Below, piece after piece: positions 1 through 8,384 of a DNA stretch of 64,000 nucleotides (the stretch's first letter is position 1; each line of letters starts with the position of its first letter). Below the pieces are notes generated by a model. That model did not search any database, had not been told where the DNA came from, and saw only the letters and a list, made by a program, of their open reading frames with translations. A program made the translations under genes and the position numbers. Source of the stretch: Luteolibacter arcticus (GTDB lineage: Bacteria > Verrucomicrobiota > Verrucomicrobiia > Verrucomicrobiales > Akkermansiaceae); NCBI RefSeq assembly GCF_025950235.1, contig NZ_JAPDDT010000001.1, positions 372,001-436,000 on the forward strand. The letters run 5' to 3'.

Positions 1-2015
1 ACGAGACGAATGCCATCTTTGGTGTTGGCCACACCGCTTTTGCCACTCATGGGATCGAGGAGCACGGCGGACTGATGCGAACGGGCGAGCTTGATCTTCG
101 CATCAACCGGTTTGCCCGAAGAATTCACGAGGAAGTAGGCATGGCCATCTTCCAGGGCCCGGCGAATGAAGCGGATGCCTAGTTCGGAAAGCGATTCCTC
201 GCACGCTATGCCGTCTTTAAGGATCGCAGACTTCACATCGCTCGAATCGGCACGCGGAATCGATGGCAAGTGGCTTTCGACTGTACGACCGATTTCACCA
301 TTTGAACCACCAAAGGATCTTTTCGGAAGAGTCTTTACCTTCGCGCCGTTCTGATGAAGGCCTTCGACGAGTTTTGCCGTGGAGTCGGGCAAGTGTCGGC
401 AAGAGGGAATCAGAAGATCCCGGTAGCGCTTTCCACTCGAAACGAGGTGTCCATCTTCGACCTTCAGATCCGCTAGGATCCGATCCGACACGAAATCGTA
501 CGGGACGCCGGCTTTCCTCAGATTCATCGCCGCCTGATAAAACTCGGAGGGATACAGCCACTTCTCCTGGTTGTGCATCGTGAATAGCGGCAGGCCCTCG
601 CTGCCATCGTGCCAGATGTCGTGGATGGGGAAGTAGAGCAACACATCCGCATCGGGCTTGCCGGATTGCAGGAACGACTGCACCCGGGTCATGTAGGCAT
701 TGAAGGCGGGTAGGTCTTTCCACAGCCCGCCATTCGGGCCCATGTGGGTGGAGGCGTAGAAGAGCCAGCCCGGCCATGGCGCATCCTCGGGCGAGTAGGG
801 GATGCCGTGGAAGAGGATGTGATTCACGCCGCCGAGCCAGACGAAGTCCGCGGCTTCCTTGAGGTTCGCGGGCGTGACCTGGAAGTGCTCGCCGAGCCAG
901 GTGAAGGTCTCCGCAGAGACGAGCTTCTTGCCGGTCACGTGGGCGGCGGACGAGGCGAACTGGAGCATCGGAATCTGCGCTTCATCGACGTGGCGGAAGA
1001 TCTCCGTCTCGGGGATGTCGGCGACGGCGTAGTGATCTAACAGATTGCCCGGGGATCCGTGGGCTTGGTTCCGCGTGAGGCTGCCGCGTTGCTTCGCCCA
1101 GTCGTGCCACTTGGCGAGATACTCGCGGTGCAGGTCGCTGGCGGTCTCGCGGTAATCGGCTCGGACGCGGGAGATCGTGTCGGTGTCGCCTTCGCCATGG
1201 AAGGCGGGGAGTTGGGAGCGGAGGTCGTAGCCGCGGAGCTTCTCGAAGCGCGTGAACAGCTCGTTTGTCCAGCCCGCGCCGTAATACTCGAAGGAGTCGT
1301 GGAAATGTGCGCGGGGTTCGGGGATGTCCGGCCGGTCCAGCGCAGTATCGAAGGACTTCAGGTAGGTGACGATCGACTCGGGCGAAAACGGATCGAGCAC
1401 CCAGCCAGCCCCACCGGGCGCGGCGCGCTTCACCTTCTGAATGGCATGCTTCGAGACCAAGCCATGGATTCGCCAGTTGCCTGGCGGTGGCGTCCACTCC
1501 AGCCGGCCGTCCTTCACGTGAGCTGTTAGATCGACTGCGTCGCCTTGCTCCGGCCATGCGGAGAGTGCTTCCACCTTTCCCTTCGGCAGTGCCAGCGAGA
1601 CGGCCTTTCCGCCTTCCGCCTTCGCCTTCACGTTTTGCAGGGAGGCCGATGCATCTTTCTCTTCCACCCCCGGCCCGCCGAAGGGCCAGCCGGTGCCGGT
1701 GGTGAGGTCGATGCCCATGCCAAGCCGCGCGGTTTCCTGCGCCGCATGGGCGTAGGCACCGGTCCACTTGTCGGAGAGGAAGGGCAGGTCGCGATCCTCG
1801 TAGCCCTTCGCGCCGTAGATCGGGCAAATCTCCACGCCGCCGAGGCCAGCCTTGGAAAAGGCTTCCAGCTCCCTTGTCAGATTCTTCGCATCGACGCCGC
1901 TGCCAAGCCACCACCAGCGGGTCCACGGCTTGGCTTCATTCGTGACGGGAGGCCACGCGGTGTCGTCGGCGCTGACGAGGGATGCGAAGAGGAGAAGAAG
2001 GGCGATGGGTTTCAT
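1..2015 (-). CDS. GH106-like (alpha-L-rhamnosidase family) secreted glycosyl hydrolase, C-terminus cut off
   Basis: The reverse-strand frame is open from an ATG at 2015 to the window edge, so the end of the gene is missing. It starts with a signal peptide (MKPIALLLLFASLVSA), followed by WTRWWWLGSGVD and GVEICPIYG, then DSFEYYGAGWTNELF and RGYDLRSQLP, a barrel part with GGVNHILFHG and ASTHMGPNGG, and DVLLYFPIHDIW. This order is typical of the large GH106-type proteins, which remove rhamnose from pectic or other plant polysaccharides. It probably acts outside the cytoplasm. A pectate lyase remnant lies 63 bases upstream on the same strand, which fits pectin use. The exact substrate cannot be read from sequence; other families with this architecture exist. 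Confidence 0.78.
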   Translation of the reverse strand, partial: MKPIALLLLFASLVSADDTAWPPVTNEAKPWTRWWWLGSGVDAKNLTRELEAFSKAGLGGVEICPIYGAKGYEDRDLPFLSDKWTGAYAHAAQETARLGMGIDLTTGTGWPFGGPGVEEKDASASLQNVKAKAEGGKAVSLALPKGKVEALSAWPEQGDAVDLTAHVKDGRLEWTPPPGNWRIHGLVSKHAIQKVKRAAPGGAGWVLDPFSPESIVTYLKSFDTALDRPDIPEPRAHFHDSFEYYGAGWTNELFTRFEKLRGYDLRSQLPAFHGEGDTDTISRVRADYRETASDLHREYLAKWHDWAKQRGSLTRNQAHGSPGNLLDHYAVADIPETEIFRHVDEAQIPMLQFASSAAHVTGKKLVSAETFTWLGEHFQVTPANLKEAADFVWLGGVNHILFHGIPYSPEDAPWPGWLFYASTHMGPNGGLWKDLPAFNAYMTRVQSFLQSGKPDADVLLYFPIHDIWHDGSEGLPLFTMHNQEKWLYPSEFYQAAMNLRKAGVPYDFVSDRILADLKVEDGHLVSSGKRYRDLLIPSCRHLPDSTAKLVEGLHQNGAKVKTLPKRSFGGSNGEIGRTVESHLPSIPRADSSDVKSAILKDGIACEESLSELGIRFIRRALEDGHAYFLVNSSGKPVDAKIKLARSHQSAVLLDPMSGKSGVANTKDGIRL

Positions 2016-2054
2016 GTCAGGGAAAAGATGGAGTGTGGAGGTGTGGTCCACGCG

Positions 2055-2075
2055 GTGTCGACGGAACGTCGACAC
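2055..2075. repeat. Perfect short palindrome (REP-like hairpin)
   Basis: GTGTCGACG, a GAA loop and CGTCGACAC form a 9-bp perfect stem in the gap between the glycosidase start and the pectate lyase end. There is no T-run, so it is unlikely to be an intrinsic terminator. Read on the minus strand it is preceded by GGAG, like the conserved tetranucleotide next to REP hairpins. Confidence 0.6.
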
Positions 2076-2078
2076 TCC

Positions 2079-3090
2079 TTATTGGGGGCCGGCGTGCTGC
2101 TTCACGGCCTCTTCGATTTTCGCGGCTGGTAGGGCTTCGTAGGGATAGGGCGGCTTGGCGAGATCCGGCCACTCGAAGCCAGCCGACGCGTTGAAGCGGA
2201 ATTTCGCCGGATGATTCTCAAAGCGGTCGCCGGACTTCTTGCCGAGGTCGAGGCTGTCCACGATCTTGATCGAGCCGCCGCGGTTCTTCTCCACGTTATC
2301 GTCCGCATGGGAGAAGGACGTTGGCTGCTTGCAGTCCTTGTAGACGCATCCCTCGACCAGCGTGGCGCCGCCGGTGACCGAGATGGTGGCTTCGGAACCA
2401 GCAATCGTGGATGGTGACATTGAGGTGTCCCTTGTCCTGCGCGCGGGCGCTGTCCGATGACGAATGGCCGAATAGCAGGCCCTTCTTTTGCTCGCCCTCG
2501 CCGCCGGAGAAGATGCAGTGCGAGATGGTGACGAGGTCGGAGCCGTGCACCACGTCGAGCTGACCGTCGTAAACCTTGCCGAAATCGCAGTGATCCACCC
2601 ACACGTGGCGGGAGCCGGTCTTTCCAGCCGAAGTGACGCGGAGGTAATCCCAGCCCATCTCATCGTATTCGCCGGAGGGATCATGCTCCCAAAGTCCGCG
2701 GAAGCGGAGGTTGCGGATGATGACGTTCTCCACGCCGTGTAGCTCGATCGTGCCGGCGGTGAGGGTCGCCCCGCCCGGCGGGCCTTCGAGGGTGGTGTTC
2801 GACCGAGGCTGGAGGATTCCGACTTTCTTCAATTCATGCCCCGGCTTCTGGTTCGCCAGCTCCCCGAGGTCGATGTCACCCGCGAGCCGGATCACGCGCG
2901 GCTCGGAGTCGCGGCGCTTCTTGTCCTTCACGTCGAGCCGTTCGATGGCGTCCTGGAGTTCCTTGGCCGTGTGGACCACGATCGTCTTGGCATCGCCGCC
3001 GCCGGTGGTGCCGCCGTCGAGCGAGGCAAATCCAACCGGACCAGCCTGGAGCAGGGGGGCGAGCACGAGCAGGACGAGGGCAGGGCGCAT
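2079..3090 (-). pseudogene. Pectate lyase (PL1 family), disrupted by an internal deletion/frameshift
   Basis: Two overlapping minus frames together give one PL1-type secreted pectate lyase. The N-terminal part has a signal peptide (MRPALVLLVLAPLLQAG), then GDIDLGELANQKPG, NTTLEGPPGG, ENVIIRNLRF, a DHCDFGKVYDGQLDVVHGSD calcium-site-like segment and VTISHCIF. The frame shifts after NVTIHDCWF, near 2397, and the second frame continues with TGGATLVEGCVYKDCKQPTS to the normal end. PL1 enzymes have 25-40 residues here carrying the R-x-P-R-x-R catalytic arginine motif and the HxxNN strand; these are absent. The fault is therefore more than a one-base slip. Either the gene is dead or the assembly lost a piece. 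An upstream ATG at 3129 is also in frame. Confidence 0.75.
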
Positions 3091-3240
3091 GAGATGAACC
3101 CTGAGCAAATCCCGGAACAGGGAAAGCATGCAATACCCCGGAATGGGTTAGGGATTGGTTGAAAAATGTGCAGCCGCGGGGACTGTCGCCGACGGGCCGC
3201 GAACTTGTCGGCGGCGGACGGAACGTTCAGCTTTTCGGGT

Positions 3241-3942
3241 ATGGCTGCGAAGAAAGCACCCGTTTGGGACCTCGAAACCGCCTTGGCGGCGCTCAAGGAG
3301 CGGGCGACCCAAGCCCAATTGGACGGCATGGCCCGCTATGCCATCCCCTCCGATCGGGCCTTCGGCGTAGCCATGCGGGACGTCCAGACGGTGGCGAAGT
3401 CCTTGGGAAAGAACCACGCGCTCGCTGCGGAACTGTGGGCAAGCGGTTGGTATGAGGCGCGCCTGCTGGCTTGCTATGTGGACGATCCCACGGCCGTGAC
3501 CGCGAAGCAAATGGACGATTGGTGCCGGGATTTCGACAACTGGGCGGTCGTCGATACGGTCTGCTTCGCCCTCTTCAAGCGCTCGCCGCATGCGTGGCGG
3601 AAGGTGGAGGCATGGTCATCGAAAAAGGACGAGTTTCAGCGGCGCGGCGCCTTCGCCCTGCTCTGGGCGCTGGCCGGGAGGGATGGGGGGGAGGAGCCGT
3701 TTTATCGAGGGCTGGAACTCATCGAGCAGGCCGCGACGGACGAGCGGAATTTCGTGAAAAAGGCGGTGAACATGGCCCTGCGCGCGATCGGCAAGAGGAA
3801 CCTGCCGCTCCATACCGCCGCCACGGCGACCGCGAAACGCCTCGGCGCCTCTGAGAAGCCAGCCTCCCGCTGGATCGGGAAGGACGCGCTGAAGGAACCC
3901 GAGAGCCCGAAGGTCGTTTGGAAGCTAGGCCATTCCAAATAG
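3241..3942 (+). CDS. DNA alkylation repair protein, AlkD-like HEAT-repeat glycosylase
   Basis: This 233-residue protein matches the AlkD/AlkC-type fold (PF08713) throughout, with MARYAIPSDRAFGVAMRDVQ, a helix-rich middle with WCRDFDNWAVVDTVC and KRSPHAWRKVEAWS, and NFVKKAVNMALRAIGKRN. Family members remove bulky or positively charged alkylated bases by trapping DNA with HEAT-like repeats. The D-x-W-x-x-x-D pattern (DNWAVVD) and the aromatic-rich helix are the family's DNA-binding elements. The frame is open further upstream, but the ATG at 3241 gives the usual AlkD N-terminus. It stands alone, convergent with the unknown gene at 3969-4385. Confidence 0.85.
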   Translation: MAAKKAPVWDLETALAALKERATQAQLDGMARYAIPSDRAFGVAMRDVQTVAKSLGKNHALAAELWASGWYEARLLACYVDDPTAVTAKQMDDWCRDFDNWAVVDTVCFALFKRSPHAWRKVEAWSSKKDEFQRRGAFALLWALAGRDGGEEPFYRGLELIEQAATDERNFVKKAVNMALRAIGKRNLPLHTAATATAKRLGASEKPASRWIGKDALKEPESPKVVWKLGHSK

Positions 3943-3968
3943 CCTATTTCCCATTGCTCGCAATGGGG

Positions 3969-4385
3969 CTACCTCGGAACCAAGGTCCAGCGGTCGCCTG
4001 ACTTGGTGAACGATTCGTCCCAATCCGAGTCCAGATCGTAGGAGTAATAGGAAAGAACGACGAAGTCCGGCTTCTCAAAGGATACACCCTTGAGGGCGGC
4101 ATTGAATTCGGGCAGCCGGAACCGCGACTTCTTCTGGTGTGCGAGACAAACTTCGCGGACGTCGTTGTCCATATCTTTCAGAGCGGTTAGAACCTCGCGA
4201 ATCAGCTCCCTCGCCGCCGGGCCGTAGGATTTGTCAGGCAAGGGAACAATCACGCTAAGCTGGTCATGGATGTAGACTTCGGCCGTCTCCCAATCGTCCG
4301 AGGAAATGATCGCAGCGCTCTTGAATCGATGCAGCAACTCGGCAGCATCCAATCTTGGAGGTGGAGGGGGCCAGGAGCTAATCAT
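3969..4385 (-). CDS. Hypothetical protein, 138 residues
   Basis: I do not recognise a family. The protein starts with a proline run, then an alternating alpha/beta pattern (AAIISSDDWETAEVYIHDQL, a conserved-looking middle with LPEFNAALKGVSFEKPDFVVLSYYS) and ends with DRWTLVPR. It has no signal peptide or membrane segment, so it is probably cytosolic. The reading frame has natural composition and no internal gap, and no competing frame on the other strand is convincing. It could be an immunity-like or DUF-type protein, but nothing in the neighbourhood decides this. Confidence 0.6.
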   Translation of the reverse strand: MISSWPPPPPRLDAAELLHRFKSAAIISSDDWETAEVYIHDQLSVIVPLPDKSYGPAARELIREVLTALKDMDNDVREVCLAHQKKSRFRLPEFNAALKGVSFEKPDFVVLSYYSYDLDSDWDESFTKSGDRWTLVPR

Positions 4386-4747
4386 GAGGACGGGTGGGGA
4401 TGGCGTGGTTCAACGGCGGCCGGTGCCTCTTCCCGGGAACGAAACGAAACGTGCGGCCTTCATTCAATGCTGGAGACAGCGTGAGAGGTGGCTTCCGGAA
4501 GGGAAAACAGGTGCTCTGCCTGCGATCGGCAGGGGGATTTCAGGGCTAAAGCTTGATGTTCCCGGGGGGAGGGCGCGAGAGAAGGGGGCGACCAAGGGCT
4601 TCGAAGCCTCGGAATCCTAGGGAAAACCGATCATTTTTCCCGCGGAATGCCCCTATTTTCTCCCCCGAATGGCCTCCGGCGTTGGGTTGGCAGCAGCCCG
4701 CTTCCGCACTTGCGCCCCCCGCCCGGACGGCCCAGCCTCCGCCCTCC
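4386..4747. other. Intergenic region between divergent genes
   Basis: About 360 bases separate the starts of the unknown minus-strand gene and the topoisomerase gene. Short ORFs here look random. It must hold promoters in both directions, but no convincing -35/-10 pair or hairpin with a T-run was seen. A C-rich stretch (about 4700-4745) runs directly up to the topoisomerase start. Confidence 0.5.
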
Positions 4748-6727
4748 ATGATGCACGATCCGGACCAGCACGCCTCCCTGGGGGCGATGTATTCCGACTA
4801 CTTCCTCGACTACGCCTCCTATGTAATCATGGAGCGCGCCGTCCCCCATTTGAACGACGGCCTCAAGCCCGTCCAACGGCGCATCCTCCACTCGATGAAG
4901 GAGCTCGACGACGGCCGCTACAACAAGGTGGCCAACGTCGTCGGGAACACGATGAAGTATCACCCGCACGGCGATCAGTCGATCGGCGATGCGATGGTCC
5001 AGCTCGGGCAAAAGGATCTGATGATCGACTGCCAGGGCAACTGGGGCAACACCTTGACTGGCGACGGTGCGGCGGCTCCGCGATACATCGAGGCCCGGCT
5101 CACCAAGTTCGCGCTCGACATCACCTTCAACCCGAAGACGACCGACTGGACGCCCTCCTACGACGGCCGCAACAAGGAGCCGATCACCCTGCCGGTGAAG
5201 TTCCCGCTGCTCCTCGCCCAAGGCGTCGAGGGCATCGCGGTCGGCCTTGCGTGCAAGATGCTGCCGCACAATTTCATCGAGCTGATCGATGCCTCGATTG
5301 CGGTGCTGCGGAAGGAGCCCTTCGAGCTGCTGCCCGATTTTCCGACCGCCGGCATCATGGACGCCAGCGACTATAAGGATGGCTTGCGCGGTGGCCGCGT
5401 CCGCGTGCGGGCCCGCATTTCCACCGAGAAGAAGGGCATCCTGCGCATCACCGAGATTCCCTTCGGCACGACGACCGGTGCGGTGATGGATTCCATCGTC
5501 GCCGCCGCGGACAAGGGGAAGATCAAAATCGCCAAGATCGAGGACAATACCGCGGCCCATGTGGACATCCTGGTCCACCTGCCGTCCGGCGTGGATGCGG
5601 AGAACCTGCGCGATGCGCTCTACGCCTTCACCGATTGCGAGCTGAGCCTTTCGCCGAACGCCTGCGTCATCGCCGATGACAAGCCGCAGTTCCTTGGCGT
5701 TTCCGAGATCCTTCGCCGCAATACCGAGCAGACGAAGGACCTGCTCCGCCAAGAACTCGAGATCCGCCTCGGCGAGTTGGCCGAGAAGTGGCACTTCAGC
5801 TCGCTGGAGAAGATCTTCATCGAGAACCGCATCTACCGTGACATCGAAGAGTGCACGACGTGGGAAGCGGTGCTGAAGGCCATCGATGATGGCTTGAAGC
5901 CCTTCAAGAAGCTGCTCAAGCGCGAGGTGACCGAGGAAGACCTGGTCCGCCTCACCGAGATCAAGATCAAGCGCATCTCGAAGTTCGACTCCTTCAAGGC
6001 CGACGAGGAAATCAAGTCGCTGGAGAAGGACATCGAGGAGACCGAGAAGAACCTCAAGCAGCTCACGAAATATGCCGTCCGCTGGTATGAGGACCTGAAG
6101 AAGAAATACGGCAAGGGCCGCGAACGGAAGACGGAGATTTCCTCATTCGATCGCGTCGATCGCAGCCAGGTCATCCTCGCCACCGAGACGCTCTATCTCG
6201 ACGACAAGAACGGCTTCGCCGGCTTCGGCCTGAAGAAGGAGACGCCGCTCGAGAAGTGCTCCACGCTCGATGACGTCGTCATCTTCGGCCAAGACGGGAA
6301 GATGCGCATCGTGAAGGTCGCCGATAAGTTCTTCGTCGGACCGCGTCCGCTGCGAGTCGCGATTTTCAGGAAGGATGAGGACCTCATCTACTCGATGATC
6401 TATCGCGACGGGAAGGAAGGCGCGATCCTTGCGAAGCGCTTCCGTGTCGGCGGCATCACTCGCGACAAGGAATACGACCTGATGAAAGGCACGCCCGGCA
6501 GCCGCATCTTCTACTTCGCCGTCCACAAGAGCGAAGCGGAGAGCGCGGACCAACTGCTCGTCGTCCACATCAAGCCGGCCTTGCGGCTGCGCAATGTGAG
6601 TCGTCCGTTCAGCTTCGGTGAAGTCCCGATCAAGGGCCGCAGCAGCGGCGGCAACATCGTGACCAAGCTACCGATCGACCGGGTGGTGCGTGCGCCGAAG
6701 GACTTCGATCCCGAGGTTGGCGCGTAG
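4748..6727 (+). CDS. parC: DNA topoisomerase IV / gyrase subunit A
   Basis: This 659-residue type IIA topoisomerase A subunit cleaves and rejoins DNA. The N-terminal winged-helix/tower part has YSDYFLDYASYVIMERAVP, GLKPVQRRIL, YHPHGDQSIGDAMV and the active-site R112-Y113 in AAAPRYIEARLT. A long coiled-coil arm (KSLEKDIEETEKNLKQL) and a beta-pinwheel-like C-terminal part follow. The start pattern and shorter C-terminal domain resemble ParC-type subunits of Bacteroidota and Verrucomicrobiota more than GyrA. The partner B subunit is not adjacent. The frame is open back to 4553, but that extension is basic, low-complexity and unlike the family; ATG 4748 or 4751 is preferred. Confidence 0.9.
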   Translation: MMHDPDQHASLGAMYSDYFLDYASYVIMERAVPHLNDGLKPVQRRILHSMKELDDGRYNKVANVVGNTMKYHPHGDQSIGDAMVQLGQKDLMIDCQGNWGNTLTGDGAAAPRYIEARLTKFALDITFNPKTTDWTPSYDGRNKEPITLPVKFPLLLAQGVEGIAVGLACKMLPHNFIELIDASIAVLRKEPFELLPDFPTAGIMDASDYKDGLRGGRVRVRARISTEKKGILRITEIPFGTTTGAVMDSIVAAADKGKIKIAKIEDNTAAHVDILVHLPSGVDAENLRDALYAFTDCELSLSPNACVIADDKPQFLGVSEILRRNTEQTKDLLRQELEIRLGELAEKWHFSSLEKIFIENRIYRDIEECTTWEAVLKAIDDGLKPFKKLLKREVTEEDLVRLTEIKIKRISKFDSFKADEEIKSLEKDIEETEKNLKQLTKYAVRWYEDLKKKYGKGRERKTEISSFDRVDRSQVILATETLYLDDKNGFAGFGLKKETPLEKCSTLDDVVIFGQDGKMRIVKVADKFFVGPRPLRVAIFRKDEDLIYSMIYRDGKEGAILAKRFRVGGITRDKEYDLMKGTPGSRIFYFAVHKSEAESADQLLVVHIKPALRLRNVSRPFSFGEVPIKGRSSGGNIVTKLPIDRVVRAPKDFDPEVGA

Positions 6728-6872
6728 TCATCCGATGTAGCGGTGGTCTGAGACCCTCGGATTTCTTGAATGAACTACCGGTAGCGCCGCCAGTGCTGGA
6801 TTCTGATCCCGAAATTCCAGCATCGCCACCCGTCCAAGGTCCGTGCCACTCTAACGCGCACCAAGCCAGCTC

Positions 6873-7892
6873 ATGAATGTTTCGATTCGGAACTACAAAT
6901 CCATCCGCTCGCTCGATTTCGAGAGCCGGCGCGTGAATGTGATCATCGGCGAACCGAATTGCGGGAAGACGAACGTGATTGAGGCGTTGAGCCTTTTTCA
7001 CCTGAGTTCTGTGAAGAATGCGCAGACTTGTCTTCGGGCGAGGCTTCCGAGCGAGATGTTCTGGGACCAAGATATTGGCAGCCCAATTTCTGTGATCGTT
7101 GGAGGTCTCAAGCTTGAGGTTGGCCTCCATTCAGGGGCGGTGGTGGCTGTTGGTAAGCAGAGCGGGCCTCATCTTTCAATCCAAGGGGAATACGCAGAGG
7201 GGACGTCGCTGATAAAGTTCTCTCTAATTCTTCCGGGAGATCTGGCCAAGTTCCCCAAGATGAGCGGAGGAGAGGGCGTGACTGCGAAGTGGCCGCAAAG
7301 CATCTGCCCCTATTGGTTTCTCCCAATGGAGGATTTTAGCTCTCACGAAGTGGTTCGGCTGGCCCCCCCATTCGGAGAAAACCTCGCGACGCTTTTGTCG
7401 AGCAGGAAGGAGGCACGTCAAACCGCTGCCGAAGTGTTCGATCGCGGCGGATTCAATCTGGAAGTCCGCCCCCGGGAGAACCGACTTGGTCTCACCAAAA
7501 GCTTTGACGGCATAACCGTCAGCATTCCGTTTTCGTCATCCTCAGAAACCCTCCGTCGTATTCTTTTCTACCGTCTCGCCCTCGAAACCAATAGCGACTC
7601 GGTTCTCCTCTTGGACGAACCGGAGGCCAACACCTTCCCATTGTTCACCAAGCTCTTCGCCGAGCAAATGGCTGCGGACGACCGCGGGAACACTTTCTTT
7701 CTCACAACCCACAGCCCCTACTTATTGGGTTCGCTGATCGAGAAGACTCCAAAGGAGGATTTGGCAATAATCCTTTGCCACATGGAGAACTTTGAGACGA
7801 AGGCCCGTGTGTTGGAGCAGACCGAGGTTCAGGAGCTTCTCGACCTCGGCCCCGACGCGTTTTTCAACCTCGATCGTCTCGGCGAGGGATGA
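6873..7892 (+). CDS. AAA15/21-type (SMC/ABC-like) ATPase of a putative two-gene defence module
   Basis: This 339-residue ATPase is related to the RecF/OLD group. The Walker A is GEPNCGKT (residues 26-33) after MNVSIRNYKSIRSLDFES, the characteristic N-terminus of AAA_15/AAA_21 proteins. Walker B is LLLDEPEAN with D248-E249, and the H-loop is TTHSP with H280. The segment before Walker B (SSSSETLRRILFYRLAL) stands where the ABC signature normally lies but lacks the canonical GG. There is no C-terminal TOPRIM domain; that function may sit in the next gene, which starts inside this stop codon (ATGA). Such ATPases in small coupled operons are common in anti-phage systems, so defence is inferred, not shown. 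Confidence 0.75.
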   Translation: MNVSIRNYKSIRSLDFESRRVNVIIGEPNCGKTNVIEALSLFHLSSVKNAQTCLRARLPSEMFWDQDIGSPISVIVGGLKLEVGLHSGAVVAVGKQSGPHLSIQGEYAEGTSLIKFSLILPGDLAKFPKMSGGEGVTAKWPQSICPYWFLPMEDFSSHEVVRLAPPFGENLATLLSSRKEARQTAAEVFDRGGFNLEVRPRENRLGLTKSFDGITVSIPFSSSSETLRRILFYRLALETNSDSVLLLDEPEANTFPLFTKLFAEQMAADDRGNTFFLTTHSPYLLGSLIEKTPKEDLAIILCHMENFETKARVLEQTEVQELLDLGPDAFFNLDRLGEG

Positions 7893-8356
7893 TGCTCCAC
7901 CTTGAGTGCTCGAACGACGAGGCGCTGGTGCGTGCACTTGGAGTGCCGAGGAAGGCGATTCGCCATCACTCCGGAAGCGGACCGGTCGCCCATGCGCTAA
8001 AGCAGTCAAGCCGGCCCTGCATCGGGATGGTGGATGAAGATCCACACAGCACGACGCCGAGCTATTTCAGCACCTTTGCGGAAGTGGAGCGCGGCGACGG
8101 TCTCCTTCTCAAGGAGCACAAGAAATGCGGCCATAAGCTGATCGTGGTCATGCCTGACTTGGAGCCATGGCTGCTATTAATAGCAAAGGGCATCAAGGTT
8201 CCCCCCGAATCCTTTCAACTGCCATCCGTGCCGAACCGTCTGCACCAGATCGGCGATAGCCAACGGCTTCGTTACAGCGACTGGATCAAGCGAATGCACG
8301 AACAGGGCGCACCGGGACTTCTGAGGCTCCATCGATGGCTATCACCGGGCGTTTAG
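7889..8356 (+). CDS. Small TOPRIM-like partner of the upstream ATPase
   Basis: This 155-residue protein is translationally coupled to the ATPase by an ATGA overlap. Its layout suggests a minimal TOPRIM-like fold: an acidic first strand (LHLECSNDEALVRAL, E6 and D10-E11), a second acidic strand (GMVDEDPHS, D49-E50-D51) and a third strand ending VVMPDLEPWLL (D90, E92). OLD nucleases and the AriB subunit of PARIS carry comparable Glu and DxD metal ligands. From memory, similar ATPase/small-protein pairs with VDEDP and PNxLHQ motifs occur in many Bacteroidota and have no assigned role. Nuclease or effector activity is inference; it could instead be a non-catalytic sensor. Confidence 0.65.
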   Translation: MMLHLECSNDEALVRALGVPRKAIRHHSGSGPVAHALKQSSRPCIGMVDEDPHSTTPSYFSTFAEVERGDGLLLKEHKKCGHKLIVVMPDLEPWLLLIAKGIKVPPESFQLPSVPNRLHQIGDSQRLRYSDWIKRMHEQGAPGLLRLHRWLSPGV

Positions 8357-8384
8357 ATCGCTATTGTTCGGCACCTTAGTGGAC

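Noticed and set aside
4553-4747. 65-residue extension of the topoisomerase frame
   Set aside because: Basic and proline-rich low-complexity residues not seen in the family; ATG 4748 fits.
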